Shown here in pieces: positions 56,109-64,000 of a stretch of 64,000 bases of DNA. Origin of the DNA: Yamagishiella unicocca (taxonomy: Eukaryota; Chlorophyta; Chlorophyceae; Chlamydomonadales; Volvocaceae); assembly GCA_003116995.1 (NCBI GenBank), contig BDSL01000024.1:1-64000 (forward strand), given 5' to 3'. The notes under the pieces are model-generated. The model saw only the letters and a list, made by a program, of their open reading frames with translations, ran no database searches and was not told the origin of the DNA. The translations under genes were made by a program, and so were the position numbers. How positions within the stretch are numbered: position 1 is the stretch's first letter; every line of letters begins with the position of its first letter.

Positions 56109-56228
56109 CTCAAAACGTCTGTTCTAAACGTTTTTTTCTCGCATCGACGGGTCTTCCTCGAAACCCCCCAAACAGCACCCACTACAATTCCCAAGTCGAG
56201 TTACCGGTTCGTTTATGTAACCCCCCCA
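56109..56228 (+). repeat. GTTACCGG-family element, composite form
   Basis: AAACGTCTGTTCTAAACG, TTTTTTCTCGCATCGACGGG, TCTTCCTCGAAACCCCCC, CACCCACTACAATTCCC, CGAGTTACCGGTTCGTTTAT and GTAACCCCCCC. Same module order as the copy at 33,930-34,045. Confidence 0.8.
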
Positions 56229-56329
56229 AACAGCAAACTGCTTCCAATCAATCAGCGACTGCAGGTGCCTAGGGACACGGGCCGGTCAGGTCCTCATGCC
56301 GCGGGGGGGCGGAGTGGCATACATACCCC

Positions 56330-56395
56330 CGTTGGCGCATGGTCATGGTCAGGATAGTTGGCGCATGGTCGGCGGACACCTAGTTTGTAGGCACG
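56330..56395 (-). repeat. GTTACCGG-family element, left modules only
   Basis: Minus strand: GCCTACAAACTAGGTGTCCG, CCGACCATGCGCCAACTATC, CTGACCATGACCATGCGCCA. Lacks the core. Confidence 0.7.
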
Positions 56396-56593
56396 GGGGG
56401 AATGGCTAGCGCCCACACGGGGATCAGGAGCCGGGATATAGCGCCAGCCATCGACGCGTTGCACTTTGCCATGGAACACCCGTCCGGCTGGTGCCCTCGT
56501 GGCCCCTCCACTGCAACGTACCATACAACCCTCAAGGCGACGCCCCCGCCGCCATCCCCACCCCCAGCCCGATATCACCCGCCCCCACACCCG

Positions 56594-56656
56594 CCGCTAT
56601 GCAGCGACTACATTTCCCCAGTCGCGTTACCGGTTTCTTTTATTGTACCCCCCCGC
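56594..56656 (+). repeat. GTTACCGG-family element, near-consensus
   Basis: GCAGCGACTACATTTCCCC, CGCGTTACCGGTTTCTTTTA and TTGTACCCCCCC. Intergenic. Confidence 0.8.
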
Positions 56657-57097
56657 CGCCACCCGGCACGCGCTTCAACGCGTGCGTCCTCCGCTGCCTC
56701 GCCACCTCCTTCGTCGTCACCTTGGAAGCCTCCCCCTCGCCCCCCTCGCCTCCTCGGCGTTACACGGCCCACCGTGGACCGCATCGCTCGCCCACCAACA
56801 GCCGAGCCGGACCCACGCACCCTCTGGCTCACACTGTCTGCAAAGCACCCTTTCAACACTGACCACGGCACCGACCACAGCCCAGGCGCTCAGTCGCGAC
56901 TGATCCGCCGCCTCTTCGCTGCCATCCCGGCACCCCTGACACACGGCCCCGCCTCAGATACATGCCCCCGCCTCTGATACACGTCCCTGCCTCTGATATA
57001 CGCCCCTAACCGCCGAGCCTCCCTGCCCATTCCAGTAGTGGCGCATGTAAACCCTCCCCGCCAGATGCCAGCCCTGTCTGTCACACCCTGCCCTACT

Positions 57098-57102
57098 AAA
57101 AA
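57098..57102 (-). terminator. RNA polymerase III terminator (TTTTT)
   Basis: A run of five T on the minus strand, 10 nt past the tRNA-Ala end. None occurs between the two tRNAs, so it probably terminates both. Confidence 0.8.
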
Positions 57103-57111
57103 TGATTCGAT

Positions 57112-57208
57112 TGGAGTCGGAGGGCATTGATCCCCCTACCTCCCGCATATTCTGCGGCGCTCGGCTTTGCTTGCTAAGCGGGCGCTCTACCATTTGAGCT
57201 ACGACCCC
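57112..57208 (-). tRNA. tRNA-Ala (AGC) with a 24-nt intron
   Basis: Cloverleaf: acceptor GGGGTCG/CGACTCC with the G3-U70 wobble that marks alanine tRNAs, D-stem GCTC/GAGC, anticodon stem CCCGC/GCGGG with loop TTAGCAT once a 24-nt intron at the canonical position 37/38 (57,148-57,171) is removed, T-arm GGGGG/CCCTC with loop ATCAATG, discriminator A. The mature length is 73 nt without CCA. Box A (TAGCTCAAATGG) is present. Confidence 0.96.
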
Positions 57209-57213
57209 TGACA

Positions 57214-57286
57214 CGCTCGATGACGGGGTCGAACCGTCGACCTTACGGTTAACAGCCGTACGCTCTACCGACTGAGCTAACCGAGC
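57214..57286 (-). tRNA. tRNA-Asn (GTT)
   Basis: Acceptor GCTCGGT/ATCGAGC, D-arm GCTC/GAGC, anticodon stem TACGG/CCGTA with loop CTGTTAA, T-arm GACGG/CCGTC with loop TTCGACC, discriminator G. 73 nt, no intron. It lies 5 nt upstream of tRNA-Ala on the same strand, so the two probably form one transcription unit. Confidence 0.97.
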
Positions 57287-57384
57287 AGAACTCGGGACTG
57301 CAGTACACCAGCCGTAAGTACGACTGCTGTACGGACCTGAGGATGCAATGATCACTTCCACTCTTCACAACGGCACGCCGCAGC

Positions 57385-60110
57385 CAGAGGGCCCCTGGTC
57401 GGTTGCTTCCTCTTTGCTGTCATGGAGCGCATGGGTGTTGGGGCCGGTTTCCTGGGATGGACGCAGCTCCTGTTGGGCCGTACAGTGGCCATGGCGTCCG
57501 TCAACGGCTACATCTCCCGCTCTGTCCCTATCCGGGCCGGCGTCCGGCAGGGCTGTCCCCTTGCCCCGCTCCTCTACCTCTTCGTGGCCCACGCCCTCCT
57601 CTGCTGGCTGAAGCGGCACGGTGTTGGCGTGCCGCTGGCCCCGGCGGACCCGGCCAGCCTGGTTACCGGCGTGCAGTTTGCTGATGATGCCCAAGTCGCG
57701 CTCCCAGATGCAGCTGCAGTACCGCCATTTATCGCCCTCATGGCGGCGTTTGCCCGCGCCTCTGGCCAGCACCTGAATCCCTCCAAGGTCGAGCTGCTGT
57801 GGGCTGGTCGCCAGGTGGCGCCGGCGCCTGCCGCCCCGGCTGCCGTCCTTGCCGCTGCGGTGGCGGCCGTCGCCGCCCCTGCCGCCGCGTGGACCGCTGC
57901 GGGCGGTGCCGCCGCTTCACCCGCCGCCCCGAGCGCCGCTGCTGCCGAGGCGCCGGTGGAGGCCGCCCCGGCAGGCGCTGGCGCCGCCGCCGTACCTCCT
58001 GACGCCCCGGCCGCCGCCGCTGCTGCCGCTGCGCCGGTGGCTGCCGCCCTGGCCGCCGCTGCTGCTGCCCCGCAGGCGGCTGCCGCCCCGGCCGCCGCGG
58101 CTGCCGTGGCGCCGGCGGCTGCCGTCCTGGTCGCAGTGGCCGCCGAGGCGCTGGCGACCGCCGGTTCGGCTGCCGCCGGTAGTCCTCCTGGGGCGGCCGC
58201 GGGTGCCGCGGCCACCACGGTGCTGACGACCGCAGCCCCGGCAGCCGCTGGCGCCGCCGCAGCGTCTCCCACGACTCCTGACGCCCCAGCCGTCGCGGCT
58301 GTCACTGCCGCCCCCACTGCCCCGGCCGCCCCAGCCGCTCCAGCCGTCCCAGCCGCCCCTGCTGGCGCCGCCAGCTCCCCCGTCGCCCGTCACCCGCCTC
58401 TGCCCGCGCGCCGTGGATCCGGATTGCGGTCTCCTTCCTCTCTACCCTCCACCCTGCCTTCCGCCCGCTGGCCGTCACCACAGCTCGCCCGGATGGCCCG
58501 TGGCTCGGCGCCCCCTTCAGCTTGCCCCCGGACATCCACCGGCTTGCCACGAGCCTCGGTCACCTCCCCCCCCTGTCTGACGTCGCGGACCCCCCCCTGG
58601 AGCCGGGCGTCTGGTGCTTCAACGCGCCGCTGTGGGGCAACCCGCTCCTGCCCAACGCGGGGGCGCCGGGCCGGCGGCCGGGGTTGGAGGCTATCCATGG
58701 CCCCCTCACCATGTGCCGCCGCCTGCTGACCGTCGGCGACGCCGTCCGGGTGCAGGACGCTATGACCGCGTTTGAGGTGGAGCGCGCCCATGCCCTGGCG
58801 ACGACGCCGGGCATGGCCATCTTCAGCCGGCTGGCTGAGCGCTGGACGACGCTCGTACGGCACGAGCTGGCGCCCTCCGAGCTGGCCATGGGTGCGCTCC
58901 AAGATCGCATCGCGGCGCGGGCTGCGGTGGCCGCTCTCCTTTCTGACATCTCGCCCGCATGGCTCGCTGCTGCTCGCCTGGCGCCCGATGGCCCCGCCCC
59001 GCCGTCGCCTGAAGAGGTGGATGCTCTCCTCCTTGCTCGCCTGGGGTGGCGGCTGGGTGTGGACGCCGTGCTGCCCCTCACCTCCTTCACCGTCAAGCTG
59101 GGCACCCTGCTCCAGGCGGCGGAACTGGAGCGCCCCAGGCAGGCCTGTCATGCGGCGTATGTGCGGGAGGCGCTCGGGCTGTCCCCTGCTGTGGCTGCCA
59201 CGCCCGAGGCGGCCCTTGTGGCGTTACGCGCGGTATGGCGGCGGTTGTGGAAGCGTCTTAAGTGGGAGCCGCGGTGGAAGGAGGTCCTCTGGCGGCTGGC
59301 GGTTGACGGGGTGCCCATGCCGGGCTCCTCTCACCTCCCGCTGGTCCCACCCGAACCGTGTGCTTGCGGCTGTTACCCCGCTGCAGCGGGTGTGGCCGAG
59401 TCGCCGCGCTTGCATCACTTTTGGTCTTGCCCCCTCGTCCGCCCGCTCTGGGATGAACTGGCAGTCTGCTGTGGATGCGGGGTCACGCGTGAGCATGTGT
59501 GGTTGTGTGTGTCGCCGGATCCGACCACTGTGCTGCAGTGTGTGTGGGATGTGGTGGCGTTGGCGGCGCTCAACGCGATGGAGTGGGCGCGCCGGTACAT
59601 ACACTCTCATCGGCTCTCCGGCCCCACCCTCCCTGCTGCTATGCGTTCTGGCCTCCTTGCTAAGTTCTGGGCCTTGCTGCGGGACTTTGCGGGCTTGGGT
59701 TTGCCCCGCAAGGACTGGGGTGACGTGGGGGTGGACCACCCATTTTTGTTCGTAACCGGGGGTCGGCTCATGTGCGCCGTGCCGCCCTAGCTAGCCTGCC
59801 TTGGCTGCTGTTTGTTCTTTCGTTCTTTCTTTCATGGTGCCACCTTTGCTGGTTCGAGATACGAGTGGTGCGGGTGATGGGCAGGTGAGCCAATGGGGGC
59901 TTTTGTGGTGGTTTTGACGCGTAAGGGTGGCCTGCATGGGGCCGTGTCCTGCCGTCGCTTGTGCTGACTTTGCATGATGCTGTTTGCCTGCTGTTGCCCG
60001 TACCCGACCTTGGTTCCGTGTCTCTTCCGCAGTGCTTTCCCGCCGGGATAAGGGCGGGTGCCGCCTGTCGTGCGGCCACTGTAACGCGGTCTCTCTCTCT
60101 CTCTGCTTCG
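57385..60110 (+). mobile_element. Non-LTR retrotransposon (LINE), copy 1: 5'-truncated and internally deleted
   Basis: The 5' edge is approximate (57,340-57,400). Coding begins inside the reverse-transcriptase palm: FLFAVMERMGVG, GVRQGCPLAPLLYLF, then the catalytic motif as FADD (VQFADDAQV near 57,675) and LNPSKVELLWAG. There is no endonuclease or N-terminal RT. A long Ala/Pro-rich stretch follows. A 640-bp deletion relative to copy 2, at 58,400/58,401, removes the RT-thumb region and shifts the frame. The frame resumes as a 422-codon ORF to 59,790 with the C-terminal CACGC...HHFWSC zinc-knuckle-like motif. The 3' UTR runs to a (CT)n tail near 60,104. Non-functional. Confidence 0.85.
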
Positions 60111-63100
60111 CAGCTGCAGTACCGCCATTTATCGCCCTCATGGCGGCGTTTGCCCGCGCCTCTGGCCAGCACCTGAATCCCTCCAAGGTCGAGCTGCTGT
60201 GGGCTGGTCGCCAGGTGGCGCCGGCGCCCGCCGCCCCGGCTGCCGTCCTTGCCGCTGCGGTGGCGGCCGTCGCCGCCCCTGCCGCCGCGTGGACCGCTGC
60301 GGGCGGTGCCGTCGCTTCACCCGCCGCCCCGAGCGCCGCTACTGCCGAGGCGCCGGTGGAGGCCGCCCCGGCAGGCGCTGGCGCCGCTGCCGTACCTCCT
60401 GACGCCCCGGCCGCCGCCGCTGCTGCCGCTGCGCCGGTGGCTGCCGCCCTGGCCGCCGCTGCTGCTGCCCCGCAGGCGGCTGCCGCCCCGGCCGCCGCGG
60501 CTGCCGTGGCGCCGGCGGCTGCCGTCCTGGTCGCAGTGGCCGCCGAGGCGCTGGCGACCGCCGGTTCGGCTGCCGCCGGTAGTCCTCCTGGGGCGGCCGC
60601 GGGTGCCGCGGCCACCACGGTGCTGACGACCGCAGCCCTGGCCGCCGCTGGCGCCGCCGCAGCGTCTCCCACGCCTCCTGACGCCCCAGCCGTCGCGGCT
60701 GTCACTGCCGCCCCCACTGCCCCGGCCGCCCCAGCCGCTCCAGCCGTCCCAGCCGCCCCTGCTGGCGCCGCCAGCTCCCCCGTCGCCCGTCACCCGCCTC
60801 GCCTGGCGCGCCCACCAGGGCTGGCTCGCCGCGGTCGTCGGCGTCGTGGCCGCGGTGCTGCAGCTGTCGTGGTCGTGGGCGCCCTCGCCGCAGCCGCTGG
60901 CGCCCTGGCCGCCCCGGGTCCCTCCACATCGCCGTCCCTTGCCGCCACCGCTCCCGGGGTGCCTCGCCCATCCCCTTCTCCCCCGCCCCCTGCCCTCGCT
61001 GGCCTTCGGATCGTGTCCGCTGCGGTGGCGCTGGGCATCCCCTTCACCAATCCGCCTGCCGCCCCCGTCCTCGATTGGGCGTCACGGATGTCGGAGGCCC
61101 GCCGCCGTCTCCAAAAGATCTCCCGCATGGCCCTGTCGATGTTCGGCCGTGCCACTGCGGCTGCAGCTTATGCTCTCCATATGGCGACGTACCACATGGA
61201 GCACTCGGGGCTGCCGCCGGCGGAGGTCCTTGCTGGCATCATGGCCCTTGTCGCAAAGCTGGTGGATCGGGAGCTAGGCCCTGATGACGCCCAGCGCCGT
61301 TTCACTGGTGTCCCCCTCCGCCTGCTCTCCGGTCATCCCACCATCGGCGGCTTCGGTGTACTGCCCCTTCGGCTGCATGTCCTCAGCCGGCATGCCAAGT
61401 GGAGCCTGACGGTCGCCCGCTCCGCGCTGCAGCCCCCGGCTGCCCGCGCGCCGTGGATCCGGATTGCGGTCTCCTTCCTCTCTACCCTCCACCCTGCCTT
61501 CCGCCCGCTGGCCGTCACCACAGCTCGCCCGGATGGCCCGTGGCTCGGCGCCCCCTTCAGCTTGCCCCCGGACATCCACCGGCTTGCCACGAGCCTCGGT
61601 CACCTCCCCCCCCTGTCTGACGTCGCGGACCCCCCCCTGGAGCCGGGCGTCTGGTGCTTCAACGCGCCGCTGTGGGGCAACCCGCTCCTGCCCAACGCGG
61701 GGGCGCCGGGCCGGCGGCCGGGGTTGGAGGCTATCCATGGCCCCCTCACCATGTGCCGCCGCCTGCTGACCGTCGGCGACGCCGTCCGGGTGCAGGACGC
61801 TATGACCGCGTTTGAGGTGGAGCGCGCCCATGCCCTGGCGACGACGCCGGGCATGGCCATCTTCAGCCGGCTGGCTGAGCGCTGGACGACGCTCGTACGG
61901 CACGAGCTGGCGCCCTCCGAGCTGGCCATGGGTGCGCTCCAAGATCGCATCGCGGCGCGGGCTGCGGTGGCCGCTCTCCTTTCTGACATCTCGCCCGCAT
62001 GGCTCGCTGCTGCTCGCCTGGCGCCCGATGGCCCCGCCCCGCCGTCGCCTGACGAGGTGGATGCTCTCCTCCTTGCTCGCCTGGGGTGGCGGCTGGGTGT
62101 GGACGCCGTGCTGCCCCTCACTTCCTTCACCGTCAAGCTGGGCACCCTGCTCCAGGCGGCGGAACTGGAGCGCCCCAGGCAGGCCTGTCATGCGGCGTAT
62201 GTGCGGGAGGCGCTCGGGCTGTCCCCTGCTGTGGCTGCCACGCCCGAGGCGGCCCTTGTGGCGTTACGCGCGGTATGGCGGCGGTTGTGGAAGCGTCTTA
62301 AGTGGGAGCCGCGGTGGAAGGAGGTCCTCTGGCGGCTGGCGGTTGACGGGGTGCCCATGCCGGGCTCCTCCCACCTCCCGCTGGTCCCACCCGAACCGTG
62401 TGCTTGCGGCTGTTACCCCGCTGCAGCGGGTGTGGCCGAGTCGCCGCGCTTGCATCACTTTTGGTCTTGCCCCCTCGTCCGCCCGCTCTGGGATGAACTG
62501 GAAGTCTGCTGTGGATGCGGGGTCACGCGTGAGCATGTGTGGTTGTGTGTGTCGCCGGATCCGACCACTGTGCTGCAGTGTGTGTGGGATGTGGTGGCGT
62601 TGGCGGCGCTCAACGCGATGGAGTGGGCGCGCCGGTACATACACTCTCATCGGTTCCCCGGCCCCACCCTCCCTGCTGCTATGCGTTCTGGCCTCCTTGC
62701 TAAGTTCTGGGCCTTGCTGCGGGACTTTGCGGGCTTGGGTTTGCCCCGCAAGGACTGGGGTGACGTGGGGGTGGACCACCCATTTTTGTTCGTAACCGGG
62801 GGTCGGCTCATGTGCGCCGTGCCGCCCTAGCTAGCCTGCCTTGGCTGCTGTTTGTTCTTTCGTTCTTTCTTTCCTGGTGCCACCTTTGCTGGTTCGAGAT
62901 ACGAGTGGTGCGGGTGATGGGCAGGTGAGCCAATGGGGGCTTTTGTGGTGGTTTTGACGCGTAAGGGTGGCCTGCATGGGGCCGTGTCCTGCCGTCGCTT
63001 GTGCTGACTTTGCATGATGCTGTTTGCCTGCTGTTGCCCGTACCCGACCTTGGTTCCGTGTCTCTTCCGCAGTGCTTTCCCGCCGGGATAAGGGCGGGTG

Positions 63101-63150
63101 CCGCCTGTCGTGCGGCCACTGTAACGCGGTCTCTCTCTCTTGCTTCGCCC
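60111..63150 (+). mobile_element. Non-LTR retrotransposon (LINE), copy 2: 5'-truncated downstream of the RT active site
   Basis: Joined head-to-tail to copy 1. Identity starts at CAGCTGCAGTACCGCC (57,711 in copy 1) and continues to the (CT)n tail at about 63,131, with only scattered single-base differences. One open frame reads through from the copy 1 3' UTR (59,984) to 62,830 (948 codons). It contains LNPSKVELLWAG, an Ala/Pro-rich insertion of about 260 residues, the thumb-like GLRIVSAAVALGIPF and LSMFGRATAAAAYALHMATY, a long linker and the CACGC...HHFWSC motif. It lacks the FADD active site, so it cannot encode a working RT. Clade not assigned. Confidence 0.85.
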
Positions 63151-63171
63151 CTGCCTGCGGCCCCACATCGT

Positions 63172-63292
63172 CCCCCCCTCCCCCGTGTCCCCCCTCCCCC
63201 GTGCCCCCCCCTCCCCCGTGTCCCCCCTCCCCCGTGTCCCCCCTCCCCCGTGTCCCCCCTCCCCCGTGTCCCCCCTCCCCCGTGTCCCCCCT
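63172..63292 (+). repeat. 16-bp minisatellite (GTGTCCCCCCTCCCCC)
   Basis: About seven to eight units, one with GTGCC. Directly follows the LINE 3' end. Confidence 0.9.
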
Positions 63293-63318
63293 CCACGGGT
63301 CTTCCTCGAACCCCCCTG
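63291..63318 (+). repeat. ACGGGTCTTC module, single
   Basis: CCACGGGTCTTCCTCGAACC with C-run, at the right edge of the minisatellite. Confidence 0.65.
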
Positions 63319-63583
63319 TCACACTGTGGTGGCGCCGAGCGTGGTTCGGCAGTGCCGTGGGGATCCGTCTCCCCCGGATCCCACCGCACACTGCTACCCC
63401 CCCCTGCATCCCCAGTCCACGCACTCTCCCGGCAACAATTCCGCAGTTTTACGCCTACTAGGTCCCCATACATTCCCGCCCCCTTCGCGCCTCCGCGCGA
63501 CCCGCTGTAGTACTTCCCGCCGTACCCAGCTAGCCATATCCGGCCGGACGCCTGTCAGCTCCCGACACAGCCACGACTGGACG

Positions 63584-63727
63584 CCTCCACAGGTTTGCCG
63601 GTAGTCCGTCCCAGTGCTCCAGCATGCGCCCACAAACTAGATGTCCGCCGACCATGCGCCAACTATCTTGTCTTTTTTGCGTCAACGGTTTTCACGGCCC
63701 CCCCCCCGGGTTTTATACCCCCCCCCC
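63584..63727 (+). repeat. Dispersed GTTACCGG-family element, long form
   Basis: Matches 19,517-19,640 from CCTCCACAGGTTTGCCGGTA through AGCATGCGCCCACAAACTAG, GTCCGCCGACCATGCGCCAA and CTATCTTG to a diverged core and C-runs. The shared left extension shows that the element is longer than the core. Confidence 0.8.
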
Positions 63728-64000
63728 GCGAGGGCTGCGTCCTCCCCATGCCAAAGCAGGCACTACGTCTCCGGGACTCCTGCCCCGCCGCCACGCGCAG
63801 CACTTCAACGGCATGGTGACGCGAAACGGCTCCGCAGCTCAATCCGCACGCCCTGCTGCTGCAACCCCTACCGACGCGGCGGAGGCACTGCGACTTCTTT
63901 TCGAGGCCTTGGATGTGAGCAGGCGCATCACGCCGCGCTTTTCTGCATGCATGCTTGATTGAGATACCGGGGTGTTTCGAGGGTCCTTCGAGGTTGCTTC
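63728..64000. other. Right end of window, no supported gene
   Basis: ORFs at 63,595-63,962 run to near the window edge without recognisable content; a gene entering from the right cannot be excluded. Confidence 0.3.

Larger units (their letters stand above)
54791..57097. other. Intergenic or unresolved 5' part of the 53.8-54.6 kb gene
   Basis: Exons upstream of 54,636 should lie here, but no phase-consistent candidate was found. Plus ORFs at 55,016-56,040 include a hydrophobic stretch (VCSSLLVVALLSAGVGTCVL) without other support. Four dispersed repeat copies are present. Confidence 0.35.

Noticed and set aside
57574..58550. Ala- and Gly-rich minus-strand ORFs across the LINE (also 59,791-60,793)
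   Set aside because: Shadows of the Ala-rich coding strand of the retrotransposon. The plus strand carries the RT and zinc-knuckle motifs.
59984..60110. ATG at 59,984 as a genuine start of a 948-residue protein
   Set aside because: The first 40 or so codons are the 3' UTR of LINE copy 1 read through by chance into copy 2.

Overview
The window reads as nuclear DNA of a volvocine/chlamydomonadalean green alga. The evidence is GC-rich coding sequence, intron-dense genes whose introns are longer than their exons, alanine/glutamine/glycine homopolymers, an extracellular-matrix hydroxyproline-rich glycoprotein with a long Ser-Pro rod, TGTAA-type polyadenylation motifs, and a LINE in a tRNA neighbourhood. 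No bacterial, organellar or viral gene organisation is seen. Species cannot be named from the sequence alone.

Layout. (1) 1-16,233: a tandem segmental duplication carrying two minus-strand HRGP (pherophorin/extensin-like) genes. The right copy (10,013-14,467) gives an unbroken five-exon frame. The left copy (1,103-5,450) has the same exon layout but is broken by single-base indels. (2) 16.2-19.5 kb: repeat-rich intergenic DNA. (3) 19,952-27,809, minus: a nine-exon gene for POP1, the large protein subunit of RNase P/RNase MRP. All splice phases agree. (4) 29,702-34,804, minus: an unrecognised low-complexity protein gene, head-to-head with (5) 35,515-43,204, plus: a complete 12-exon gene for the spliceosomal cyclophilin CWC27. 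(6) 46,559-48,998, plus: a complete nine-exon importin-alpha gene. (7) 49-57 kb: intergenic DNA with a 14-bp minisatellite and the 3' end of an unrecognised minus-strand gene (53,786-54,636). (8) 57,112-57,286, minus: a tRNA-Asn and an intron-containing tRNA-Ala only 5 nt apart, sharing one terminator. (9) About 57.4-63.15 kb, plus: two nearly identical, head-to-tail, defective copies of a non-LTR retrotransposon. (10) 63.15-64 kb: minisatellite and a dispersed repeat.

The housekeeping genes act in nuclear RNA metabolism and transport (POP1: tRNA/rRNA processing; CWC27: splicing; importin-alpha: nuclear import). They are neighbours, not an operon, and no functional linkage is implied. The HRGPs belong to the cell wall/extracellular matrix.

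The most unusual signal is a dispersed short repeat family (over 20 copies), with a core GTTACCGGTTCTTTTATTG followed by a C-run. It sits almost only in introns and intergenic DNA between 19 and 64 kb. Where it lies in an intron, its C-rich end faces the neighbouring exon: reversed just after 5' splice sites, direct just before 3' splice sites. That is the arrangement expected of terminal inverted repeats of intron-generating or intron-invading elements, and it deserves a genome-wide check.
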